Source of the DNA: Bacteroidota bacterium
GTDB lineage: Bacteria > Bacteroidota > Ignavibacteria > Ignavibacteriales > Melioribacteraceae
Direction of reading: 5' to 3'
NCBI GenBank assembly: GCA_024275455.1
Contig: JAJRZB010000079.1
Location: 1-40,271 of the forward strand
Length of the DNA: 40,271 nucleotides
Part shown: positions 20,283 through 30,900 of the stretch, one piece after another
How positions within the stretch are numbered: position 1 is the stretch's first letter
Layout of the letters: each line of letters starts with the position of its first letter
Made by a program: the position numbers and the translations under genes
The notes under the pieces: model-generated
What the model saw: only the letters and a program-made list of their open reading frames with translations
What the model was told of the DNA's origin: nothing
The model's database searches: none

Positions 20283-20885
20283 CAATTATTAGAAGCTGAA
20301 CAACTTTATGAAATAATAATTAAAGAGAACATAGATATAGCTGAATTTGTTCCTGCTGTTTTAAGAAATTTAATAGCATATATTGATGATAAATCTTTAA
20401 GATTGGATACTTTTAAAGTGCTTATTGCCGGTTCTGATATTTGGTACGTAAAAGAATATAATGAGTTTAAAAAATATTGTTCACCGGAAACCAGGTTAAT
20501 CAATTCTTTTGGACTAACCGAAGCGACAATAGATAGTACTTTTTTTGAAGATAATAACTTAACTCTCTCCGAAGAAAGATTAGTTCCAATTGGAAAACCT
20601 TTCCCTAATATTAAAATTTATATCCTTGATAATAACTTAAACATTGTTCCGATTGGGGTTAAAGGAGAACTTTATATTGGTGGTATTAGTTTAGCAAGAG
20701 GTTATTATAAAAGACCTCATTTAACTGCTGAAAGATTTTTGCCAAATTTATATTCAGATAAACCTGGTGATAGGTTATACAAAACCGGTGATGTAGCAAG
20801 ATATCTTCATGATGGTAATATTGAATTTCTCGGTAGGGCAGACCACCAAATAAAACTAAGAGGATTTAGAATTGAGCTGGGTTAA
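20283..20885 (+). CDS. NRPS gene 4, third segment: middle of A domain
   Basis: Same frame; QLLEAEQLYE...VLIAGSDIW...NSFGLTEATIDSTFFE...YKTGDVARYLHDGNIEFLGR...RGFRIELG then TAA at the conserved A8 Glu. Confidence 0.92.
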   Translation, partial: QLLEAEQLYEIIIKENIDIAEFVPAVLRNLIAYIDDKSLRLDTFKVLIAGSDIWYVKEYNEFKKYCSPETRLINSFGLTEATIDSTFFEDNNLTLSEERLVPIGKPFPNIKIYILDNNLNIVPIGVKGELYIGGISLARGYYKRPHLTAERFLPNLYSDKPGDRLYKTGDVARYLHDGNIEFLGRADHQIKLRGFRIELG

Positions 20886-23800
20886 ATTGAAAATGCTCTT
20901 TCTGAACATAATGCAGTAAAAGATGCAATAGTTATTGTCCGTGAAGATACCGAAGGGGATAAACGTCTTGTTGCATATCTAATATCTGAAAATGACAATT
21001 CAATTGACTCAAATAACTTAAGAGAATTTGTTTCTGAAAGAGTTCCCGATTATATGGTGCCTTCTGCTTTTGTTGTATTGAAAGAATTTCCTTTAGCACC
21101 CAACGGTAAAGTTGATAGAAAATCTTTACCTGCTCCTGATCAGAAAGAAATTCAAAAATCATTTGAAACTGATTACATTGCACCAAGAAATGAGACTGAA
21201 AAAATTATTACAGGAATTTGGTCGGAGATTTTGAATTTAGATAAAGTTGGAGTTTTTCATAACTTTTTTATTCTTGGAGGTCATTCACTTCTCGCTACTC
21301 AAGTAATTTCAAGAATTAAATCAGAATTAAAAGTTGATGTACCTCTGAGATTTATTTTTGAAAAACCAACAGTTGAAGCTATTGCCAATGAAGTACAAAG
21401 AATTAAATTAACATCAGGTGAATTTACAGCACCTAAAATTCTACCAAGAGAAAGTAGTATTGATATACCACTTTCATTTGCTCAGGAAAGATTATGGTTT
21501 TTAGATCAACTTGAACCAAATAGTCCCTTTTATAACATTCCTGAATCTTATAGAATAAAAGGTAAAATTGATTTATCAATTCTTGTAAAATGTTTTAATA
21601 AAATTGTTGAACGCCATGAGATATTAAGAACTAATTTTATATCAAATGATGGAACTCCATATCAAATAGTAAATGATTCTCTAAAAATAAAAATTCCGGT
21701 AATAGATTTAAGTTCAAAAAATGAGAAAGAGAGGGAAAAAGAAACTCAAGAAATAATCTGGAAAGAATCTAAAACTCCTATTTCTATTGAAGAACTTCCC
21801 TTATTTAGAATAAAAATTATTAAGATTGAAGACGATGAACATATTTTTGTAATGACTATTCATCATATTATTTCTGATGATTGGTCTACTAAAGTGATTG
21901 TTAGAGAACTTGGAATATTTTACGAATCTTATCTAAATGATTTTGTTCCACCGGTTCCGGATCTATCGATACAGTATGCTGATTTTTCAATATGGCAGAG
22001 GGAATGGCTGAAAGGCAAAGTTCTTGATTCACATATAAATTATTGGAAAAATCAGTTGTCAGGTTTACCTTCATTGTTAGAATTACCGACAGATTTTCCA
22101 CGACCAAAACTGCAGACTTACAACGGAGATTTTATCTCTTTCGAATTGTCATCAGAACTTTCAAAAAAAATTAATCAAGTAAGTAAAGAAGAAGGTGTAA
22201 CGGTTTTTATGACTTTACTTGCTGCTTTCAAAATATTACTCTATAAATTAAGCGGTCAAATTGATATTTGCATAGGAACACCAAGTGCAAACAGAAATAA
22301 GGAAGAAATTGAACCTCTTGTTGGATTTTTTGTAAATACTTTAGCAATAAGAACAGACTGTTCAAGCAATCCCTCCTTTAAGGAATTCATTGAGAGAATT
22401 AAGGAATCAACATTAGGGGCTTATGCTCACCAAGATTTACCATTTGAATATATTGTTGATACGGTTAATCCGGAACGAAATTTAAGCCATTCTCCTATAT
22501 TTCAGGTAATGTTTGTTTACCAAAATGTACAAGGTACAAATGAAAAAAGAGATTCTGATTTGATAATTGAACCAATTGAATCTCATAGCAAAACATCGAA
22601 GTTTGATTTAACCTTGTTTATGGTTGAATCAAATAACAGCATTGGCGGAGCATTTGAATTTAATACTGATCTTTTTTCAAAAAACACCATCAAAAATTTT
22701 GCTGAATACTTTAATCATATTCTTGAAAATGCTTTAGAAAATATAACCAACCCGATTGAAAGTATAAGTCTACTGGATATAAAAGAGCAAGAAAAAATAG
22801 TTACTCAACTCAATACTGTTGAAAAGATGCCGTTAATAAAAAACTATTTGCCGGTAGAATTTACATCAATAGCCAATAAAAAATATAATAATACAGCAGT
22901 TGAGCAAAATGACGAGAAATATTCATTCGGTAAACTTGAAGAAGACTCCAATAAACTTGCAAATTATCTTAAAAAACTTGGTATAACCAATGAACAAATA
23001 GTTGGTGTTTGTCTACCAAGAACATTTAGATTAATAACAACTTTATTAGGAATATTAAAAACCGGAGCTGCTTATTTACCAATTGATCCTAAATATCCTC
23101 AAGACCGAATTAATTACATACTTAAAGATTCAGGCACTAACTTCGTTCTAACCGAAAACACTTTTTTAGATTTATTTGAAAATAGTGAAATCAATATTGT
23201 TAGTCTTGACAAAACTTTAGAAGAGATTAATAATGAAAGTTCCGAACCACCTAAAGTAAATATTGATAAAAATAATATTTGCTACGTAATTTATACATCG
23301 GGATCAACCGGGAAACCAAAGGGGACACTTATCACTCATGAGGGATTACTTAACTATTTAAGTTGGACTCATCATGCATATCCTTTTAAGCAAGGAAATG
23401 GTTCGTTAGTTCATTCAACAATTTCTTTTGATGCAACGATAACATCTATTTTTCCTTCACTATTATATGGAAAGAAAATAGTTTTAATGAAAGAATCTGA
23501 AGAGTTAGATGAATTAGCAAAAACAATTAACGCAAATGAAAAGTTTTCAATAGTTAAAATTACTCCTGCACATTTGGAATTATTATCAAATCTTATTGAC
23601 ACTAAAAAAGCTAAAGAAATTAGCGATGCAATGATTATTGGTGGAGAAAATTTAACTGTTAGTCAAATTCAATATTGGCAAAAAAATGCTCCGGAAACTT
23701 TGCTTTTTAATGAGTATGGACCAACTGAAACTGTAGTTGGATGTATTGTTTACGAAAGCTCAAAATTTAATGGAATAGGTTCGGTTCCTATTGGTAGAAT

Positions 23801-24923
23801 AATACCCAATATGAAAGTATTTGTATTAGACAAAGAACTTTCTCAAGTGCCTAACGGAATAATAGGAGAACTATATTTAGGCGGAGTAAGTCTAGCAAGA
23901 GGTTATTTAAATAAGCCCGATCTTACTGCAGAAAGGTTTATTCCAAATCCATTCTCTAATGCCGGAGGGGAAAGGATTTACAAAACCGGCGATTTAGTAA
24001 AAATATTGGATGATGGAAATTTATTGTTTATTGGAAGAGTTGATGATCAAGTGAAAGTTAGAGGATATAGAATTGAGCTTGGGGAAATTGAACATAAACT
24101 AAATAGCATCAACTCTATAATAGAATGTGTTGTTGATATTAAAGAGTTTGGTGAAAATGACAAAAGAATTGTCGCCTATATAATTCAAGGAGAAAACAAG
24201 AAAAATGTTAAAGAAATAATAAATCTATTAAAACAAGAATTACCTGATTACATGCTCCCATCAAATATTGTTGAGATTAATAAAATACCTTTAACGATTA
24301 ATGGTAAAGTAGATAGGAAAAAACTTCCTCTTCCGTCCGTTGATATACGAAATAATGAAATTGAATTTGTTGAACCTGGAACTGATACGGAAAAAAAGAT
24401 ATATGCTATATGGTCAGAAATTTTAAAAAATAATAATATAAGTGTTTATGATAACTTTTTCGATCTGGGAGGTCACTCACTATTAGTTACGAAATTAGTT
24501 GTAAGAATTGAACATCAGTTTAATATTTCTTTACCAATTCGAGATATTTTTGAATTCCCAACAATTGCACAATTAGCTTTAGAAATAGATAATGGTAAAT
24601 ATTTTACCCAATATTCTAAACTGACTCCAATTAAACAATATCATGATAAAGACAATATTCCACTTTCATTTACTCAAAGGCGACTATGGTTTCTTGATAA
24701 ACTTGATCCAGGACAATCAATATACAATATGCCAATGGCAGTAAAAATAAATGGGAAAGTTGACATTATTATTTTAGAACAAACAATTGATTATTTAGCT
24801 GAACGACATGAAACTTTAAGAACAAACTTTACCGAAAGAAATGGTATTCCGCAACAAATAATTAGTGCAAAACATAATATTGAAATAAAGGTTAATGATT
24901 TTAGAAAGCTTAATGATGATTAG
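20886..24923 (+). CDS. NRPS gene 4, fourth segment: end of A, T, C, A (Asn-like code), T, start of C
   Basis: Same frame; NGKVDRKSLP, FFILGGHSLLATQ, HHIISDDWS, YTSGSTGKPKG, FFDLGGHSLLVTK, LSFTQRRLWFLDKLDPG; ends at TAG 24921-24923. Confidence 0.94.
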   Translation: MENALSEHNAVKDAIVIVREDTEGDKRLVAYLISENDNSIDSNNLREFVSERVPDYMVPSAFVVLKEFPLAPNGKVDRKSLPAPDQKEIQKSFETDYIAPRNETEKIITGIWSEILNLDKVGVFHNFFILGGHSLLATQVISRIKSELKVDVPLRFIFEKPTVEAIANEVQRIKLTSGEFTAPKILPRESSIDIPLSFAQERLWFLDQLEPNSPFYNIPESYRIKGKIDLSILVKCFNKIVERHEILRTNFISNDGTPYQIVNDSLKIKIPVIDLSSKNEKEREKETQEIIWKESKTPISIEELPLFRIKIIKIEDDEHIFVMTIHHIISDDWSTKVIVRELGIFYESYLNDFVPPVPDLSIQYADFSIWQREWLKGKVLDSHINYWKNQLSGLPSLLELPTDFPRPKLQTYNGDFISFELSSELSKKINQVSKEEGVTVFMTLLAAFKILLYKLSGQIDICIGTPSANRNKEEIEPLVGFFVNTLAIRTDCSSNPSFKEFIERIKESTLGAYAHQDLPFEYIVDTVNPERNLSHSPIFQVMFVYQNVQGTNEKRDSDLIIEPIESHSKTSKFDLTLFMVESNNSIGGAFEFNTDLFSKNTIKNFAEYFNHILENALENITNPIESISLLDIKEQEKIVTQLNTVEKMPLIKNYLPVEFTSIANKKYNNTAVEQNDEKYSFGKLEEDSNKLANYLKKLGITNEQIVGVCLPRTFRLITTLLGILKTGAAYLPIDPKYPQDRINYILKDSGTNFVLTENTFLDLFENSEINIVSLDKTLEEINNESSEPPKVNIDKNNICYVIYTSGSTGKPKGTLITHEGLLNYLSWTHHAYPFKQGNGSLVHSTISFDATITSIFPSLLYGKKIVLMKESEELDELAKTINANEKFSIVKITPAHLELLSNLIDTKKAKEISDAMIIGGENLTVSQIQYWQKNAPETLLFNEYGPTETVVGCIVYESSKFNGIGSVPIGRIIPNMKVFVLDKELSQVPNGIIGELYLGGVSLARGYLNKPDLTAERFIPNPFSNAGGERIYKTGDLVKILDDGNLLFIGRVDDQVKVRGYRIELGEIEHKLNSINSIIECVVDIKEFGENDKRIVAYIIQGENKKNVKEIINLLKQELPDYMLPSNIVEINKIPLTINGKVDRKKLPLPSVDIRNNEIEFVEPGTDTEKKIYAIWSEILKNNNISVYDNFFDLGGHSLLVTKLVVRIEHQFNISLPIRDIFEFPTIAQLALEIDNGKYFTQYSKLTPIKQYHDKDNIPLSFTQRRLWFLDKLDPGQSIYNMPMAVKINGKVDIIILEQTIDYLAERHETLRTNFTERNGIPQQIISAKHNIEIKVNDFRKLNDD

Positions 24924-27900
24924 CAAAAAATAAAAGTAGATAATATTAAGCAAAATGAAGCAATTAAACCATTCAATTTAGAAGATGATCCTCTATTAAG
25001 AGTTCAAATTGCAATTCTTTCAGATGAACAGTTTGTAATATTTTTCACTATGCATCATATCATTTCAGATGGATGGTCAATAAATATTTTATTGGATGAG
25101 TTTATTCAATCATATTTAGCTTTCAGTAATAAAATTGAACCTAATTTGCCAGAATTGAAAATTCAATATTCTGATTATTCAATTTGGCAGCAGGAAAATA
25201 TAGTTGGAGAAGTATTAGATAATCAAACAAATTATTGGATAAAAAAACTCGAAAATCAGCCTGCATTACTAGAACTGCCGATAGATAAACCTAGACTACC
25301 AATAAAAACTTTTAACGGTTCTCATTTATCTTTTGAAATTGATAAAAGCACTGTGCTGAAAATTAATGCAATGCTAAAGTCTTTAGCAATAACACCTTTT
25401 ATGTTTTTGCTCGGAACTTTTCAGATACTTTTATCAAAACTAAGCGGACAAACTGATATTAGTGTAGGAACAACAGTTGCAAATAGGACTCGAATAGAAA
25501 CTGAAAAAATAATCGGTTTTTTTGCTAATACATTAGTAATGAGAAATCAAGTAAAAGGCACACAACTTATTCAAGAATTTTTTGACCAGGTTAAAAAGAC
25601 AGCATTAGAATCATACAGCAACCAAGATGTACCATTTGAAATACTTGTTGAGATATTGAAACCGGAAAGAGATTTAAGTAATACTCCTCTTTTCCAAGTA
25701 ATGTTTGTTCTCCAAAATAATGAACAATCAAAGGGTATTGAATCGGATGTTCTTGTTGAACCCCTCGAATCAGAAAGTAATTCAACACAGTATGACTTAA
25801 CTCTTTCCATGAATGCGAGTAATGATAATTGGGGAGGCACACTTGAGTTTAATACTGATTTATTTGAAAGCAATACTGTTCAAGCAATAATTTCATCGTA
25901 TAACCATTTATTAAATGAGATTGTTGATAATAATAATAAGTTTTTATTTGAATTAGAGTATTTATCTGAGGAAGAAAAAAGTTTTCTTTTCAGAATAAGT
26001 GAAGGAAAAGTAATTGAGTATCCATACCCGAATGTACTTGACAAATTCAATGTAATTGTGCAGAAATACCCGTCAAAAGTTGCATGTGAATTTGATAATA
26101 TTCATTTATCATATAAAGAATTAGATGAAAGAAGTGATAGAATATGTTCATATTTAATACTGCACGGATTTCACTTGGAAGATATTATTGGGGTAATGCT
26201 TCCCAATAGTATCGAATTAATCGAATGGATAATCGGCATAATGAAAGCTGGATGTGTATATATGCCAATAGATCGAAAATATCCTAAAGATAGAATTGAG
26301 TATATGATTGCTGATAGCGGTGTAAAAGCAATTGTAACAAATGAAGTTAGTAAAATAACTGAAGTAAATAAGATTAAAAATATCTCTTTAGAAAACATTA
26401 GCAAAGAACTTGAAAACCATAACAGTATTTTTGAAAAAAGAATAATTGATAGTGAAAATATTGCTTATCTAATTTATACCTCCGGTTCAACCGGTAAACC
26501 GAAAGGTGTTATGTTAAAGCACAAAGGCTTAATTAATCTAGTAGAAAATCAAATTAAAGATTTTGAAGTTATTTCAACTAGTAGAGTTCTTCAATTTGCT
26601 TCAATTAGTTTCGATGCATCAGTTTCTGAAATTTTTATGTCACTATTATCCGGAGCAACTTTATGTTTAGTTGATAGAGATAAATTAACAAATACTAATG
26701 AAATTGAGAATATTTTAACTGACCAAAACATTTCCGTAGTTACTCTTCCTCCTTCTCTGCTACAAGTAATGCAAGTACATGAATTTAATAATCTAAAAAC
26801 AATAATCTCAGCAGGAGAAAAATTAAACAAAGAAGTTGCAAATAAGTGGAAGCAGAATAGAAACTTAGTTAATGCTTATGGTCCCACAGAAGCAACAGTA
26901 GGAGTAAGCAGTTTCAAATTTGATAAAATTAAAGATTATTGGAATAGTATTCCGATTGGATCTTCATTAAATAACATTAATTTATTTATACTTGATCATG
27001 ATTTGAAATTAGTTCAAAGGGGAACAATAGGAGAAATATTTATAGGTGGAATAAGTTTAGCAAGAGGCTATATATCAAAACCGGATTTAACAGCAGATAA
27101 ATTTATTCCTAATCCCTTTTCTGATAGAGAAGGGGAAAGACTTTACAGGACAGGTGATTTGGGTAGATTTACAAAAGAAGGTGTAATTGAATATATAGGC
27201 AGAGTTGATGAACAAGTAAAGGTTAGAGGATTTAGAATTGAACTGACGGAAATTGAAATTGTTATAAAATCATTATCTGATGTTGAAGAAGCTGTTGTAA
27301 TTACTCTAGGGAAAGAAAATAAAGCAAAACTGATTGCATTTGTGAAAATGGCTGAAGAACATAATTTTAATTATGAAGAAATCAAACAAAAATTAAAAGA
27401 TACATTACCGGATTATATGGTACCCAGCATTATCTTAGAAATTAAAGAAATTCCGTTTACGCCAAACGGAAAAATTGACCGTAAAAAATTACAAAAATTT
27501 GAGAAACTTGAAAATGTTTCTAGTAAAGAATATGTCATACCATCAACTGAATATGAAGTGAAGTTAGCATCAATATGGCAAGAACTTTTAGATATAGATA
27601 AAATTGGTATCTATGATAACTTCTTTGAGCTTGGTGGACATTCTTTACTTATAACTCAATTAGTATCTAGAATAAATGATAAATTTAATGTTAACATTCA
27701 CTTAAAAGATTTATTTGAATATGCAAATATTAAATCTCAAGCTTCTTATATTGAACTGAAAGAAAAAACCGGCTATAGAAATAGGATTAAGATACTTAAA
27801 TCAGAAAGGCCCGAACATATTCCTTTATCCTTTTCTCAACAAAGATTATGGGTACTTGATAAAATTGAAACTGAGCATGCTGTTTACAATATTCCAACTT

Positions 27901-30900
27901 CTCTTAGATTACTAGGAGAGATTAATATTAATAATATTGAAAAAAGTTTGAAGTTATTAGTTGAACGTCATGAAAGTTTAAGAACAAATTTTTATGATAT
28001 AGATAATATTCCATACCAAATAATCCGGAACTTATCTGATAAAGAATTTCATATAAACTATAAAGATCTTAGCAATCTGAATGAAGAAAATATACAAAAA
28101 GAAGTTACTACAATATTGCAAAACGAATCTACGTATGTATTTGATTTAGAAAATGATAAGTTGTTCAGATTTACACTTATAAAAATCAATCAGAATGAAC
28201 ATATTATTTCATTTACATTTCATCATATAATTACAGACGGATGGTCGATTAACCTTCTATTAAAAGAATTTATCGAGATTTATTATGCATTAGAAAACAA
28301 CATCGACTTGGATTTGCCGGAGCTAAAATTACAGTATGCAGATTTTTCAATTTGGCAAAGAGAATATTTAGAAGGAGAAATTCTAGACAAACAAATTTCT
28401 TATTGGAAAGAGAAACTAAAAGGGAGTCCACCTATACTGGAATTACCGATTGATAAACCCAGACCAAAAATAAAAACATTTAATGGTAGTAAAGTTCAAA
28501 TTAATCTTGCATCGGTTATTAAAGACTCTATTAATCAAATTAGTACAAAAGAAAGTGTCACTTTATTTATGGTACTTCTTGGTACTTTTAAGATTTTACT
28601 TTCAAAATATTCCGGACAAAAAGATATTTGTATTGGAACACCTATTGCCAATAGAACAGAAATAGAAACTGAACGAATTACAGGCTTTTTTGCAAATACT
28701 TTAGTTTTAAGAACACTATTAAATGGAGACCCAACATTTAGCGAATTATTAAACAGAATTAAGAATACTTCTCTGGAAGCTTATGGCAATCAGGATGTTC
28801 CGTTTGAGAAACTTGTTGAATTAATTCAACCTGAACGAGATTTAGGTCATTCTCCACTGTTTCAAGTCATGTTTGTTCTGCAAAATAATCCAACTCCTAA
28901 ATCAAGTATTGGTACACTTAAAATTGAACCGGTTGAAAACCATTTTAACCTTACACAGTATGATCTCACCTTATCTGCTGAAGAAAATAATAGTGGGCTT
29001 ACTCTTTGGTTGGAATATAATACTGATTTATTTGAAAGATCAAGCATTGAACTTATGTTAGAGCGATATGTTGGTTTATTAAATAAAGTATTAACTAATC
29101 CCGGTGAAAGAATATCACAGTTAAGTTTTGTTGAGAATCCTAAAGAAATAAAACTTCTTGAACAAAATTTTAAGGGACGTCATACCAAATATAGAGAAAA
29201 CAATGTAATTGAATTATTTGAGAAAATAGCAAATCAAAAAAGAGATAAAATTGCAGTTGTTGATAAATATTCAGAAATAACATATTCTCAATTAAATAGA
29301 AAAGCGAATCAAATTGCCAACTATCTCAAATCCCTTCAAGTGAATCAAGAAGAAGTTATTGCTGTTATGATGTCAAAAAGAATTGAAATGATTGCTACAA
29401 TTCTTGGAATATTGAAAAGTGGTTGTACATATTTACCAATAGACCCAACATATCCGGAAGAACGAAAAAAATACATGTTAAAAAATTCGGAAGTTAACAA
29501 ATTGTTAACCGATAACCCGAACTTAAAAATTGATAAAATAACAGTTATTACTATTAATGATGGAATTTTCAAAACCAACAACTCAAATAGTATAAGTTCT
29601 AATGTAAATATTCATGATGATAATCTTGCCTATTTAATTTATACATCTGGTTCTACTGGACAACCGAAAGGGGTTATGCTTACTCACAAGGGATTGTTAA
29701 ATTTAGTTAAAAATCAGATTAGAGATTTTCATGTTACTGAGAACAGTCGGATATTGCAATTTGCTTCCTTAAGTTTCGATGCATCCATATCTGAAATATT
29801 CATGGCAATTTTAAGTGGTGCTATATTATATTTAGAAAACAACGAAAAACTAAGAGACAAAAAAGAATTACTTAAAATAATAAATAAAAATAGGATTACA
29901 ACCATTACACTTCCTCCATCTCTTCTATCAATCCTAAAAAAAGAAGACTTAAAGACAGTAGAAACGATTATTTCTGCTGGTGAAATTCTTGCTAATGACA
30001 TTGCAGATAAATGGATAGAAGATAAAAGATTGTTAAATGCTTATGGTCCAACTGAATCAACCGTAGGTGTAAGCAGCTATTTAATAGAAGAAATTGACGA
30101 AAAAGATGGTAGTGTCCCAATTGGTAGACCTATTGATAATGTTTCAATATATATACTCGATGATGGATTAAATATACTTCCTTATGGAATTGTTGGAGAA
30201 ATATATTTAGGTGGTATAGGTTTAGCACGAGGATATATACATAACCCGCAAAAAACAGCGGAGGATTTTATCCCAAACCCATTTAGTAAGAATGGTGAGC
30301 GTTTATACAAAACAGGGGACTTAGGCAAATTAAAAAAAGATGGAACAATTGAATATATTGGCAGAGCTGATTCACAAATTAAAATTAGAGGCTACAGAAT
30401 TGAATTAGGTGAAATTGAAAGCACTCTTAGAAAAATCAGTGGTATTAAAGATGCGGTAGTTGATATTAGAGAGAAATCTCAGAATAGAATTTTAGTAGGT
30501 TATTTGAAAATTGATAAAAGAAAATCATTTGATTTTGAAAAAGTTAAAATAGAGTTAAAGAAATATTTACCGGACTATATGATTCCAAATATACTTGTTG
30601 AAATAAATGAAATTCCTAAAAGTTTAAGTGGAAAAATTGATCGGTCAAGTTTGCCGGATTTTGAAAATAATTTAGTCATAACTAAGAATGAGTTTGTTGA
30701 GGCAAAAAATAAAACTGAAAAAAAACTTTTAACTATTTGGAAAAATTTATTGGGAATAGAAAAAATTAGTACTACCGATAACTTTTTCGAAATTGGAGGA
30801 CATTCACTTTTAGCAATTCAATTACTTGGAAAGATTTCTGCAGAGTTTGATGTTGAATTGGAAATGGTTCAATTATTTCAAGAGCAAACAATAGTCAGCC

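Noticed and set aside
25571-25873. Minus-strand ORFs, e.g. 25571..25873, 25591..25842, 29729..30001, 38270..38527
   Set aside because: They lie antisense to strongly conserved domains and have low-complexity translations; mirror ORFs of AT-rich coding sequence.
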